Assembly: GCA_007644065.1 (NCBI GenBank)
Contig: VJWN01000013.1
Coordinates: forward strand, 248,001-312,000
Direction of reading: 5' to 3'
DNA: 64,000 nucleotides
Origin: Margaritispora aquatica
Lineage: Eukaryota; Ascomycota; Leotiomycetes; Helotiales; Discinellaceae
Shown in pieces: positions 35,391-47,252 of the stretch. Below the pieces are notes generated by a model. It was not told the DNA's origin and did not search any database. It saw only the letters and a list, made by a program, of their open reading frames with translations. Numbering within the stretch: position 1 is the stretch's first letter; every line of letters begins with the position of its first letter. Both the position numbers and the translations under genes were made by a program.

Positions 35391-35857
35391 TGTGATTATT
35401 ACTCAAACTGTGAGTGATAACATGGTAGTCCGTCACTGAGGAGGAGGTGAGGTTGAACAGACAGCCACATTTGTCTCGAGCTGCAGCCACACACGTGATC
35501 TCAATAGCTCTGGTGGATTGAGAAATGGAACGGCAACAAAGACAAAAAGCAACAAACTCTTCTTCTCGAATGCGCCTTACACTATTGGCAGATGTAACAT
35601 GGTATAGAAGCTGCACAGCTTGCAGCACGTATTGAGCAGATGCTCCCGTTGCCAGAATCTTCAGATCTTGCCCCTAACTTACATCATCCTTCTCGGCGCA
35701 AGTTCAACATTCCGCGACAAACGTGAATAGCACAATCACTGCCTATTACAAGGAGGCCCCCCGCCACGATCACGCATATTCAGCGATATCGTATCAATAG
35801 ATCTCGGATTCACTGACTTTAACAAGCTGAAGGTCGATTTCCAATATAACATTCAAT
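35391..35857. promoter_or_regulatory. Shared divergent promoter, 2EXR gene and capping enzyme
   Basis: The 467 bases lie between divergent start codons at 35390 (minus) and 35858 (plus). No individual element is identified. Confidence 0.45.
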
Positions 35858-37164
35858 ATGGCGGACACAACAGGGCCTATTCCATCTATTGACGCACCGG
35901 GTTTGAGGATTGAAGGGCCATTGCTTCGACGCATGCAAGGAGAGGTCGCCGCGCTTTTAAATAGGAGGAATTTTGGATTCCCTGGTGCTCAACCTGTTTC
36001 TTTTGCTCGGCGGCATTTGCAAGAACTTACAAAAACTGAGTATGTGTCTCCAATATTAAAATGCTTCACAGCTAACTTAACAGCTACTTTGTCTGCGAGA
36101 AGTCCGATGGCATGCGATATCTCCTATACCTGACCGAGGGCGATCAACATGAGGAAGTGCACTATTTGATTGATCGCAAGAACGACTTCTGGTTCGTTCC
36201 CACAAATGCTCTACACTTTCCGGTGCCGCGCGATCTCTCTGGGTTTCATACACGGACTCTTATCGATGGCGAACTTGTCTTTGACAAGATGCCTAACGGG
36301 CAACGACAACCAAAATACTTGGTCTTCGACTGCTTGTTTTTGGATGGAAACAGCTTGATGGAGCGTAGTTTGGACAAGAGGTTGGCATATTTCAAGGAGA
36401 GAATTTATGATCCGTATAAGGAGCTGTTGAAAGAATACCCTTCCGAAATACAATTCTTCGCATTTATCGTCGAGCTAAAATCCATGCAATTCTCTTATGC
36501 TCTGGAGTTAATGTTCAAGCAGATCTTGCCTAGTCTACCTCATGGCAACGATGGACTAATATTCACATGCCGGACATCCAATTATCAGCACGGTACGGAC
36601 CAGAACATAGTTAAATGGAAGCCAGAAGACGAAAACTCAATTGACTTCAGACTTGAACTGGAATTTCCTGTGGTACAACCCGATCAACAAGACATTGCTG
36701 AAGGGATCAAGGAGCCATATACAGACTACGAAGCAATGCCAGCGAATTGCAATCTCATGATTTTTTGTGGGAGTGAGAGACCAGATAAGTGGTTTGGAAG
36801 CCTGTTTCTTGAGCCACACGAGTGGGAAGATCTCAAAAGTCGTGGTGAGCCATTGCAGGACCGGATAGTAGAATGCTACATGGATTCCAAGAAACGATGG
36901 CGCTTCATGCGCTTTAGAGATGACAAGACCGAGGCAAATTTTATTGGTACCGCTGAAAGTGTGATTGAGAGTATTAAAGACCGGGTCACTAAAGAAGACC
37001 TCCTCGCTGCAGCCAAAGGCATCCGAGATGAGTGGAAAGCGAGGGAGAAGAAGCGAGCAATGAGCGCACAGATGTCAAATGGCGCAGGGACCGGGGCAGT
37101 GAAGAGGAAGGCGGACGAGCAAGGTACAGGAAGGCCGAGTCCTGGACCGCCAGCGAGATCATGA
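35858..37164 (+). CDS. CEG1: mRNA guanylyltransferase (capping enzyme)
   Basis: Exons 35858-36039 and 36084-37164 join at a GTATGT donor and CAG acceptor to give 420 residues. The junction yields DYFVCEKSDGMRYL, the motif I KxDGxR site with Lys67 as the residue that forms the covalent GMP intermediate. Further nucleotidyltransferase motifs follow: IDGELVFD, DGLIF and NIVKWKPE, then the C-terminal OB-fold motif region with RWRFMRFRDDK. The C-terminus is basic and disordered. The protein is the stand-alone fungal GTase that adds GMP to 5'-diphosphate RNA ends in the nucleus, working with a separate triphosphatase and the Pol II CTD. The length is typical for the family. Confidence 0.93.
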
Positions 37165-38124
37165 GCTACAGGTATCTTCGAGAGACTCGGCCACTTTGCC
37201 GAGAAGGTGGAACACTTAGAATGGATAGGACAGGCGACTTGATTTCTTATGGAGGCGTTGGGGCGGTTACTTGGACTGGCAAGGGCGTTGAGGGGCGGGC
37301 TTGCACGGTCGGCTTGCATTTTGGATCCATTGACTCCATTGCTCCATGACCGGCGTCATCAATTAGGTGGTAGGCATGGAAGAAGGGTCCTATGGGTGTA
37401 AAATGAACAGACTTACTCTTCATATATGATGGATTGCGCATTGATACCAATTATCCAAGGGCTAGCACAATTTTTCTTTATCGAGGCTGGCCTCGAGCAA
37501 TGGAAATAATTGCCATGGGTCTCTGTACCTATGTTCCTACGTCACTATGAGGCCTATACTTTTCGGTTGTCATTCAAATCAACCTAGATTCTCAACGTGA
37601 CAAATTCACAGAAGCTGTTCCTATATGCTGCTATGCTCCAGAACGAAGAAAGATTGCGCCAATCTCGACCTACCCATTAAATATCTAGCATATACTGTTT
37701 CTCTATCTATATCACGAGTTGCAGTGTGCACCTAGTCTTTGTTGTTATTGTCTTATATAGATACATTTAGCTTCATATCATGACTGCAACGCACATCCCC
37801 TGTTCCTCTAACCTGTCTTGCACAGGTAGATTCGTAGCATCGATTGTATGACTTTTCACACTCTATTGCTGTGCTTTTCAGCTTCCCCGACAGACCCTCA
37901 ATAGTACCGCTTCCTCCAGATGCGAGAACGCTAACCAACCCGCTTTTTAGCTCAATAGTATTGCTCTATCTTACACACCCACCACTTTGCTTCCTTCTCG
38001 CAAGACCGAGCCCTATCTGCCACATCTCCCACCCAGCACGATAATTGCCCATCAGAGACTGAATATTGCGGTCAAAGGCCATGTTGAGGATTGCCAACCA
38101 CAGAGAAAACACATATCCAGTCTG
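37165..38124. other. Intergenic, convergent 3' region
   Basis: Between the convergent ends of the guanylyltransferase gene and the minus-strand Ser/Thr-rich gene. Short frames only; nothing called. Confidence 0.5.
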
Positions 38125-38898
38125 TTAAACAACAGCCATTAAGATAGTGCTGCTCAAGACCAATGCGACGAAACTCCCGCACTTATTCACACTTCCACTG
38201 GCCTTCGCTGCTCCGCTGGTATGTTTTATTGATGCGGTCGTGGCCGAGTGAATTGTGGATCTCGAGATCGATTTTGGTTTCACGGAAGTCCCGATTATGC
38301 TGGCGTGCAATGAAGTGGTGCTTGCAGTCGTCTGACTGGGTGTACTGATGATGGTGATGGTGACAGTGGCGGTATCCCCACTGTAGCTAGAGAGGCTGTG
38401 TGAGGATGAAGTGCTTGGAAAACTGCTCGCGGAAGTGCTCAATGATTGGCTCGTGTGGATGATCATTTGAGGTGACTGTGTAGTTGCATGGCTTGTTGCA
38501 ACGCCAGAGGTCATTACAGTTATGACCGGAAAGACTGTACTCTTGATTTTTATTGTGACATCTCCCTGAGAAGCAACTGGAGTAAATAATTCAACACATG
38601 TGGTGCTAGCGTCGCTAACGGTGTTGCGAGAGGCTTCCTGCCCTTTGAACTCAAGGACAGCTTTCGGCATTGGATTACGGGCTAAGGCTAATGTGACGCC
38701 ATTGATGAAGGACTGTGAGGAAATAGAGGGAAATGCTTTGACTGTAATTTGTTCTGGAGTCATGGTTGCGGTGGATGTGATACTGAGCGCTGAACTGGAA
38801 AGTTGACAAGAAGGTGTTTCAGCCTGAGTTGTTGGTTGTTGTAGATGGAAGTAGTAGCTGAGCTTAAATTTGAATAGGGAGCCTTTATGGTGTGTCAT
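38125..38898 (-). CDS. Ser/Thr-rich protein with GPI-anchor-like tail
   Basis: A single open frame of 257 codons from the ATG at 38898. The middle and C-terminal parts are rich in Ser and Thr, with short hydrophobic interruptions, as in mannoproteins of the fungal wall. The C-terminus has a small-residue region (SGSVNKCGS) followed by a hydrophobic tail (FVALVLSSTILMAVV), the layout of a GPI-attachment signal. Two Cys lie in the N-terminal half (residues near 31 and 101). The N-terminus, however, has no signal peptide. Either an upstream exon is missing from this model, the true start lies elsewhere, or the gene has lost its leader. I do not recognise a named family. Confidence 0.5.
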   Translation of the reverse strand: MTHHKGSLFKFKLSYYFHLQQPTTQAETPSCQLSSSALSITSTATMTPEQITVKAFPSISSQSFINGVTLALARNPMPKAVLEFKGQEASRNTVSDASTTCVELFTPVASQGDVTIKIKSTVFPVITVMTSGVATSHATTQSPQMIIHTSQSLSTSASSFPSTSSSHSLSSYSGDTATVTITIISTPSQTTASTTSLHASIIGTSVKPKSISRSTIHSATTASIKHTSGAAKASGSVNKCGSFVALVLSSTILMAVV

Positions 38899-40213
38899 TC
38901 GGAAGTCGAGAAGATTGCGGTATTTTTTCGTGTATATTCAAACATTTAGCTGATGCCAAGTTCAAATCGTACATGTGTAGTTCTTGTGATTCTCCCAGCT
39001 GGTATCAGATTAGTTCTTGTTTTCGTAGCTCCAAGTAGTATCGTGTAGGTTGCTGAGCTTTATGTTATAGTTGGATTGACTAGTATCTGTGACTCAAAAG
39101 CTTGGAAGTGTGTGATTCAAGAGTTAAGTTTATATCTCGGCTATGGGTGTCGACTAGATATTTAGGAGTGATGAATATCCTAAAGACTTGCCTCAAAGCA
39201 AACAACGATACACCAGGATATCCTGTAGGTCTTATTCGTGATCTATAACCAATACATGATTATCTTTCATTGGGCCGTGAACTTGATGGGCGCTCAAGGA
39301 GTATATATACATAAATTCGGACTGCAAACTTTGAGTCCAACATATGCCGTCGACTTACAAGGAGGAATTTCAGCAGCATGCAGGCACCGAATTCAAGGGT
39401 TCACCAAATACAAAATTTACGAGTCCACGAGGACGTGATAGCTTATAGTATCATATGGTTCTGGGCTTGTTTGCTAAATGTACAATTAATCATTTGCTAA
39501 GCAAATTTGACCTTTGTCACTTCTACACAGCAAATTTGAGAGTAACTGCACCAATCTCCGGTTTTGACACACGAATTGAGTAGTCTTGCTTGCTATGAAT
39601 ATCCATCTAAGAAGTAATATAGCAAAACTACGCTGAATCTATCTTTACAAATGTGGAAAAAAATCTTCCATCCTCAATCCAAAATGCGCAAGGCATACAT
39701 CAACAACAAAAGGGCTTATCCACAAGCTCAAAGCAACGTTGTTAAGTAGATCCCAACCATGCAATCGAAGGGTATGACGCCTAGAGAGTAGTGTACAATG
39801 ATTATAAAAACATTTCCATGACCCTATAGTCTTTGCGTACCATGAAATAATTTCATCGACTTCAATGACACATACAAAATAGGAAAAGAAGAAATATAAC
39901 TTACAAAAGGTATAATCTGTGGAAATCTCTGTCTTTTCCTAATAGAGCAAGCCTACAGATTTGTAGTACATTTGATGTGTATTTGACGATGTTTGATTCT
40001 TAAGGCAAAATCGCGCTCGAAGTCGTCCAGTAGCGTGGTGGCCAGCGCGTCCGGCTCATTTTGTACGACGCGAATGCTCCTCAATTTACGACCGCCTGGA
40101 CCACAAATCGTACTTCTATATCAACGACAGATCTGTCCGTGACAACTCAATTACGACCCAGAACACAATTATTATAACTTCTGAAGCTTCGCGACTGGAG
40201 GTTTCACTTCGCA
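38899..40213. other. Intergenic, divergent upstream region
   Basis: A-T-rich stretch between divergent genes at 38898 (minus) and 40214 (plus). It contains a short inverted repeat at 40025-40101, discussed among the rejected items. No gene seen. Confidence 0.5.
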
Positions 40214-43200
40214 ATGGCTCCGCGCCGCGGTGCACAAGTTGTGGAGGAGGTGCAACCTGGACAACTCACCTTCAATCAACCTCTAAGTTGGAAAGCTGGA
40301 AAGCCAATTCCAACAGCGGAGCTCACAAAACGGCTCGATGCCTTGTCTACAGAGCTTCGGGAGATGGACCAGGACGAGGCGGATGCGCAATCATTGCATG
40401 GAGTAGCAAAAGAGCTCGCGGGGCAGAACCTCCTCAACCACAAGGACAAAGGCGTTCGCGCATTCACAGCTTGCTGCTTGGTGGATGTATTGAAGATTTG
40501 CGCACCCAATGCTCCATTTACGCCTTCTCAGCTTAAGGTAGGCCGAACAACTGGAAGTTTGTATCTGGCTAACGCGTGTTCAGGATATATTCATGCTCTT
40601 CATCACATTCATTCTACCCGCCCTGTCGGACCCGTCGAATGCGTACAATATCCAACATAAATATGTTCTGGTGTCACTCGCAGAAGTTAAGAGTATCGTG
40701 TTACTCACCGACATCCCCAATCATGAAGACCTTCTTTTACACATTTTTGACAACTGTTTCGATATTATTTCGGGTTCAGCACGCTCATCGACAGGCGAAT
40801 CTATTTCTAAGGATGTTGAGTATCATATGACCCAAATCTTGGTTACACTGGTGGATGAATCGCAAAGTTTACCAGGGGAGGTTGTGGAAAGCATCGTGGC
40901 CCAGTTTTTGAGAGTCTCTCGGCCAGGAAGTCAGAAGGAGAGAAAAGATGTAGATGAGAAGCAATCTACGCTTCTGCTGAAAGAATTGCCTGAAGCTTAC
41001 AACATGGCCAAAACCATTTGTAACTCGTGTCCCGAAAAGATGGCACGATATGTAAGCCAGTACTTCAACGACGTGATAATGGAGGTAACTGGTGCGGACG
41101 TGAGGACCAATGGCCACCGGAAAGCTGGAGATGGAGAATCTGATGATGAGGAGGAAGCACCAGCTGGTCCAACAGAAGCAGGCATGAATGAGCTTCATAA
41201 GGCACATGATCTCCTGCGAGAATTATGGCGTGCATCGCCTGCAGTTTTGCAGAATGTCATTCCGCAATTAGAAGCTGAGCTGTCTGCTGAGAGTGTCAAT
41301 CTTAGATTGTTGGCAACCGAGACGCTTGGGGATATCATATCTGGCATCGGTGCAGCTGGTCCTCCACCTTCTCCAGCTATGGATTCAGCCGCATTCCCTC
41401 CTATTAAACTAGAAGACTGTCCTCTCGGTCCTGTGTCTGACAGCATCTTGACAACCCCCAGTTCACCTCAATCCTTCGCTCAAACACACTCTTCAGTTTA
41501 TCACAGCTTTATGAGCCGACACAAGGATAAGTCTCCGATTGTGCGTGCTGGATGGACTACCGCTATCGGACGAATCCTGGTGACCTCTGCTGGAGGCATT
41601 GGCCTAAGCCGCGATGAAGAGGCTGGTTTGCTTAGAGGTCTCAATGAAAAGTTAACAGACGGTGATGAGAGGGTCCGATTGGCAGCTGTCAAAGTGGTTG
41701 GAGGATTTGGATTTCGAGACATAATGACTCGACTTGTCCCGAACGGCCATGTGACTAAGTCTGGTAGCATTCTGAGCAGCTTTGCAGATCGGATTCGGGA
41801 TCGGAAGCATCCAATTCGTGTCGAAGCTATTACTGCACTAGGAAGAATGTGGGGGGTTGCTACTGGCGAAATTTTAGCAGGCAATACTCTTGTGAGCGAG
41901 AATTTGGGTGCTATTCCGTCCAAGGTCTTCGATTCCTTCTATGCCAATGATCCAGATCTAAACGTCCTCCTTGATCAAGTCATGTTTGAGCAGCTGCTGC
42001 CCCTCTCTTACCCACCGACAAAATCGAAGAAGGCATCGAATGGAGACTCACAAGTACACGCAAACGGCATAGTGTCAAATGATGCAGATAAGACTCGGAC
42101 AGAGCGGATTCTGCTTCTTGTCAAATCACTAGACCCTAGAGCCCGGAAAGCATTCTTCGCAATGCAAGCGCGCCAGCCCATTTACGCCAAGATTCTAGAG
42201 GCCTTTCTCAAGCTCTGCGAGGAATATAATGGAGGGGTTGTGGAAAAGGGAAGCAACGTGAAGACCAAACTAGACTCTTGCATCAAGTGGTTTGCAGGTA
42301 ACCTACCGGATGCCCTTCGAATAACACAGGACCTCAGCAAGTACGCGAAACTTCACGATCGCAGGTCATACCAACTGCTAAGATTTGCCATGGCTCCAGA
42401 GAACGACTTCAACACCGTTCATAAAGCTATCAAGGAGTTTAGAAAAAGACTGAGCGCGAAGGATTCTCCCGCTGGAATTCTGGATACCTTCAATCCCATC
42501 ATCTATCGCTCGGCATCTCTAGTGTACAATATCAGTCACCAGCCAATGATCTTTCAGTTCTCCAGGACGGATGATAGTGGCCTTGCCGCTACGGCCAATG
42601 TTGTTATGAAAGAGATCTCGGACAAGCATCCCGAGATCTTTCAAGCTAGCGTGAAGGAGCTGTGCAAGGCAATTGTTGACACGGCGCCTACTGAATCGAA
42701 ACCAAATGACCCTGGCAGTGTTGACACTTTGAAAGCCCTGGCGTCCTTTGCGAAGGATGGCAATAACACGATTCCTAATGACCGCAAATTTGTTCAGGCT
42801 CTAAAGGATTTTGCGTTGTATGGTGCTCCAGCCAAGGTTGCAAAGTACGCTGTCAGCATTTTGACAACTACTGAGCGAAAAGAATTGCATTTGAAGGACC
42901 TACTAGATAGGTCAGTTGAGGGTTGGATTTACGGTTCAAAGCATTTCTTGACGAAACTGGCAACACTCAGTCAGTTGACCTTGCTCGACCCAAAGAGCAC
43001 AGAGGATGCAAGTGATGAAATTCTAGAAATTACAACCGCTCAGATTTTGCTCAAAACCCAGACCCCCAAGTCGGAGGACGATCCGGAATGGCAATTTGAA
43101 GGCGAGGTCGACGAGGAGTGCGAGGCTAAGGCTTGGGCAATCAAGACCTTAGTCAATCGTCTCCGGGTCACAACTGAACTCGAAGCAGCAAAGAAACTTT

Positions 43201-45004
43201 TTGTCCCGGTTTACAAAGTTCTCAACACTCTTATCGTCAAGAATGGTGAGCTTTCTAAACAGAATGATACGCCACGGCATCACAAGGCAAGATTGCGACT
43301 ACTTGCTGCTCAACAAATGCTCAAGATTTGTACTACTAAGATGTTCGATGAACTCCTCTCACCTGCTGAATTCAACCGGCTATCTTTTGTCGCTCAGGAT
43401 CCTCTCGAACATGTACGTCGTGGCTTTGTTGAGAAGCTGCAGAAGTATATTGTCAAGAATCGACTATCCCATCGCTTCCTAACCATCGTATTCCTCACTA
43501 CCTTTGAGCCTTCCTTAAGCTTCCGAAACTCCATAATGACATGGATCAGATCTCGTGTCAAGTTATGTAACGAGACCAATAACCGAGTCTTCGAGTCCAT
43601 TTTTCCAAGACTCCTTCATCTTCTTGCCCATCACCCAGACTACACCGAAAGTCCCGAGGAGCTTGCAGACAACGCAAAATACATCCTCTACTACTTGGCA
43701 ACAGTCTCATCCGAGGCGAATTTGCCACTGATCTATAAGTACGCAGAGCGTGTCAAACAAGCCAGAGATGCATTGCCAGGTGCCGATTCTGACCGACTAT
43801 ATCTTTTATCAGATCTCGCACAAACATTGATCCGCAAGTGGCAAGAGAAGAAGGGCTGGAACATGGAAGTATGGCCTGCAAAGGTTGGAATGCCTGTTGG
43901 TTTGTTCGCAAGTCTCCCTAGCCACGAAGTGGCACAGGATATTGCCGAAAAGAACTATCTGCCTGAAGAGATGGAGGACTTACTCGAAGACCTTGTTAGA
44001 AAATCAGAGAGCAAGAAGGTACAAACTCAATCCTTATGATTCGAAACCCGATATAACTAACGCAACCTTAGCAAAAACGCAAGTCTGAGCACGATGATGT
44101 ACATCCATCTAAGAAGCACAAATCCGAGCGAGCACATCGACCTTCAGCAACAAAGAAGGAAAAAGCGCCTAGACCGATAAAGGAAAAGAAGACACCAAAG
44201 CCTAGAAAGTCCCGGGGTATAGATGGAGACATGGATACTCCAGCGCCGAGCTCTGCTGCCATAGAGCGTCGACGAAGTGGACGCGGTGTCAGTGCAAGTG
44301 CGAAAAAGATATATGCAGATAGAGACAGCGACGAAGATGATGAAGAGATGCTCAATGGGGTCGCATCGTGGGAATATAATGATGGTAAACGTCGGATCGA
44401 AAAGGATAAGTCTTTGATTGTAAGCGAAGAGGAGGATGAAGAGGAAGATGAAGAGGAAGAGGAGGAACTTCCAAAACTAAAGAGTAAGCGACGGACTACT
44501 AAGCGAACACCTTCGCCGATCGAGGAGGAGCCAGAGGCCGAAAAAGAAGATTCGCTCCTATCAGACGTCGAAGCTGATGATAATGAGGTCGAAATGGCGG
44601 AAGATATTGCCCAGGCATCGGACTCCTCACTATCGCCTGACCCCGAAGAAATCGAACCTGAGGATGCCGAGCCTGAAGATGTCGAGGTGGAAGCAGTTGA
44701 TTCTGAGAATGAGCCAATGCTAGACGTTGACAATGCAGAACCAGAAGAAACGGAGCGGATAGCTTCTCCTCCACTGCGATCAACGCGAACGAGCAGACGT
44801 AAGAGCTCAGCATTGATTTCTCCGGTTGCAAAGGTCACCAAAGCCAAACCTACCCCCAAGTCCAAAGCGAAAGCTCCAACCATGAAACCCGTTACCAAGG
44901 TTAAGGTGATTAAGGCCAAGGCACCCGTGGCGAGGTCAAAGGGCAGAGGAAAGGGCAAAGCAAAAGCTGCAACGAAAGAAGTTTCCGAGGTGGAATCAGA
45001 GTGA
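40214..45004 (+). CDS. PDS5: Sister chromatid cohesion protein Pds5
   Basis: Exons 40214-40537, 40584-44018 and 44072-45004, all phase 0, give 1563 residues. The N-terminal block (FNQPLSWKAGKPIPT, then ELTKRL) and the next exon's DIFMLFITFILPAL are conserved in Pds5. HEAT repeats fill most of the body, with an acidic insertion near residue 300 (GDGESDDEEEAP). The C-terminal exon is very different: KKHK/KRRTTKR-type basic clusters alternate with long Glu/Asp runs, a disordered chromatin-binding tail with likely nuclear localisation signals. Pds5 binds the Scc1-Smc3 part of cohesin and, with Wapl and Eco1, controls cohesion and release. The length suits filamentous fungal orthologues. Confidence 0.93.
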
Positions 45005-47252
45005 TGATTAGTGTTTTGAGTACGTGATGCGAGGGGTAGTGGACAAATACTTGCTGTTTCGATAGCGATTGCTTCTTAAATGTGTACCATGTTTGCATAT
45101 GAATGATACCCTGCAGTAGGCAAGGCCGGCTGCCTGGGTGTAACGGTCGAAGGATTGGTTGGCAAAATGTAGTATAATGTGCATTAGTGGAAGGATAATG
45201 AAATACGTGCTATTGTACAAGTTTTTTTGCTGGGTACTGCAATGAAAGATATATATACATGTTTACAGCAGAGTTTCTATCAGTATCAATTACATCAAAT
45301 CAATGTCAAGTATAAGAAACCCCCTTGTTTTGATATAGAATACATCACTAGGTACAACATGAGGAGGGAGGGTCACGACAGTCCAATTGGCATTTGCAGT
45401 GTTTTAACCAGCAACCCATATCTCACATAAGATAATCCCCGTATCTCAAATGTCAGGACCTCTAAGTAAATGCATCTTGATCCTCGGCTGAGTCAGTCTG
45501 GGTCAGAGATATGACGTGAGATTTCGGACGAAATCAATAAGCGACAAGACAAGGCAAGGTGTGCTGAATCCTCCGTTGGTTACTGTAGTCATTCAACTTC
45601 TTCGCTCGAGTAAGGATCATGGAGATCAAGCGCGGAATTCAACTGAGTATCTAGGTAGTCTTGCTTACGGTGTTATTTTATCAGAATATTGAGATTTCTT
45701 ACGCACTGTCTGAATTATAATCTCACTCGCGCAAGCATTCCACAGCATTGGAGACACACAGGTGAGAGTTGTGACATATGGAGAAGAAGCCCATTAATAG
45801 CTTTACATATGCCGGAACGCTATTTCTGCGAAAGTAGTTCATTATGTCCTATTTCTCTGATACCCGGTGAACCTGAAAAGCGAGAGTTTATCATACAAGA
45901 TATCTACGTTGTGAAAAGTCATGCTTTATTCAAGTCAGCGTAATATATATCTTCCTTCTCGGGTATAGGCATCAAAAGCCATAGTCAACACCTCAATGAT
46001 GAAGCTGACATTATCAGTGACTTTGTCACAAAAGCTCCTCCTGTTTCTCGAAAGTGTGTTCGTTTGTCGCACATTCACTCTAGGAATTTGCCACACCGCT
46101 CCTTCGAAATCGTACTGCACTTCAACACTATCTTGACCTAAATTCTGCATCTACACCAGTTATATTCTATGAAGCGCACGCACGAAAGCCTAATCAGCAT
46201 TATATTCAGTCCAGACCTTGCCTTGTTGCTCCATTAATAATGCAGCACGCGGAAGCAGGTGATCCTCCTCGACGTTGCGGCGTAGGAGACTTCTTTCTGA
46301 CCATAATGAGACAGCCACACAAAGTACTTACACGCTCAATATCCACCAAATGACACATTTCGCATCACTCGCCAAGCTCTCGTTGGGACAATAGGGACAC
46401 TTGAATCTCCCTCCTCTTGAGCACGCTATTGCCACCCACTATGCCTTGCACTTCAGAATATGCTCCTCACAGGAATTAAAGTAGCATATCAACATTAAGA
46501 CAGGCTTCCGTCAACACGCCTCTGTCTGCAGTCCAAACTGTGATATCAAGTCAATGGCTCACGTTAGCGGACACGAGAGATTTAGAGAGTGATAGTGAGG
46601 GATGTAAGAAAATTAACCTCTCGAATCGAGAAACACCTTCGATTAAGCTCCACCCGTCTCACTCTTCTCCTCAGCTAGCTATTGTATCGTCTAATCTACA
46701 CGTCGAAAGCCACCACACCAGCACTGATTCTTCGTCAGTGTCTTCCCAGGCCTCAAGCCCAATAGTAGCAAAAGTTTGAGAGAGTCCCTTGGAACCCACA
46801 CTTTACCACGCACCAAATTGCAACTTATCCAGTGCATTTCTGCGTGGGCGGGCAACGCCAGTTATATCTCCCTGTCAACGCCGGCCAGTATGATATGATG
46901 CTTGCTACTTTACAATCCATAGGAACCAAAAAAAGATGTTCTCCGAGCTTCTGATCCTCCCGATTGGGGACAGTCTCAAAGCATATGTATGCATGTGCGT
47001 GTCAAATAAACAAAGGGAAACCAATTAGTTTGATTCTTCCTAGCAAAGAAATCTTGTGTGGCTGACGGCGGGCGAATGACTGGGTAAGACCACCAAACAC
47101 CAATCATACGATTGAGTTTGTAATGATGTGGTCACAGCGATGTGTCACCTGATATGTGGAACCGTCCAGCTCAGGTTGAGTTTAGGGAAGAGAGTTTGGA
47201 TCTGTTCGATTGAATCGAAGTATGGCATGAATTGGATTGACAAATATCCATT
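45005..47252. other. Intergenic region with a possible gene remnant
   Basis: Mostly featureless. The exception is a minus-strand segment at about 45935-46480 with coding-like character, listed separately as a possible pseudogene. Confidence 0.45.
45935..46480 (-). pseudogene. Possible remnant of a zinc-binding protein gene
   Basis: Reading the minus strand from about 46480 there is a Met, then NSCEEHILKCKA, an in-frame stop, then ACSRGGRFKCPYCPNESL. The CxxxxxxC and CxxC spacing is zinc-finger-like. After a GTGTAAGT-type donor near 46330, a frame continues with LLRRNVEEDHLLPRAALLME. A 71-codon ATG frame (46150-45935) follows with VEVQYDFEGAVWQIPRVNV. The composition is protein-like over about 540 bases, but one stop and an unclear splice prevent a clean model. 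It may be a decayed gene, or a live gene whose exons I have misjoined. Confidence 0.35.

Noticed and set aside
40025..40101. A tRNA-like 77-base segment: GTCCAG pairs with CTGGAC at the ends, with an AGCGCG D-arm-like element and a CTCAT loop.
   Set aside because: No B-box/T-loop (GTTCRANNC) and no proper anticodon stem; the pairing is probably chance or a short inverted repeat.
46540..46779. Plus-strand Ser-rich frame of 79 codons.
   Set aside because: It begins with GTG, has no homology signal and lies in presumed promoter sequence.
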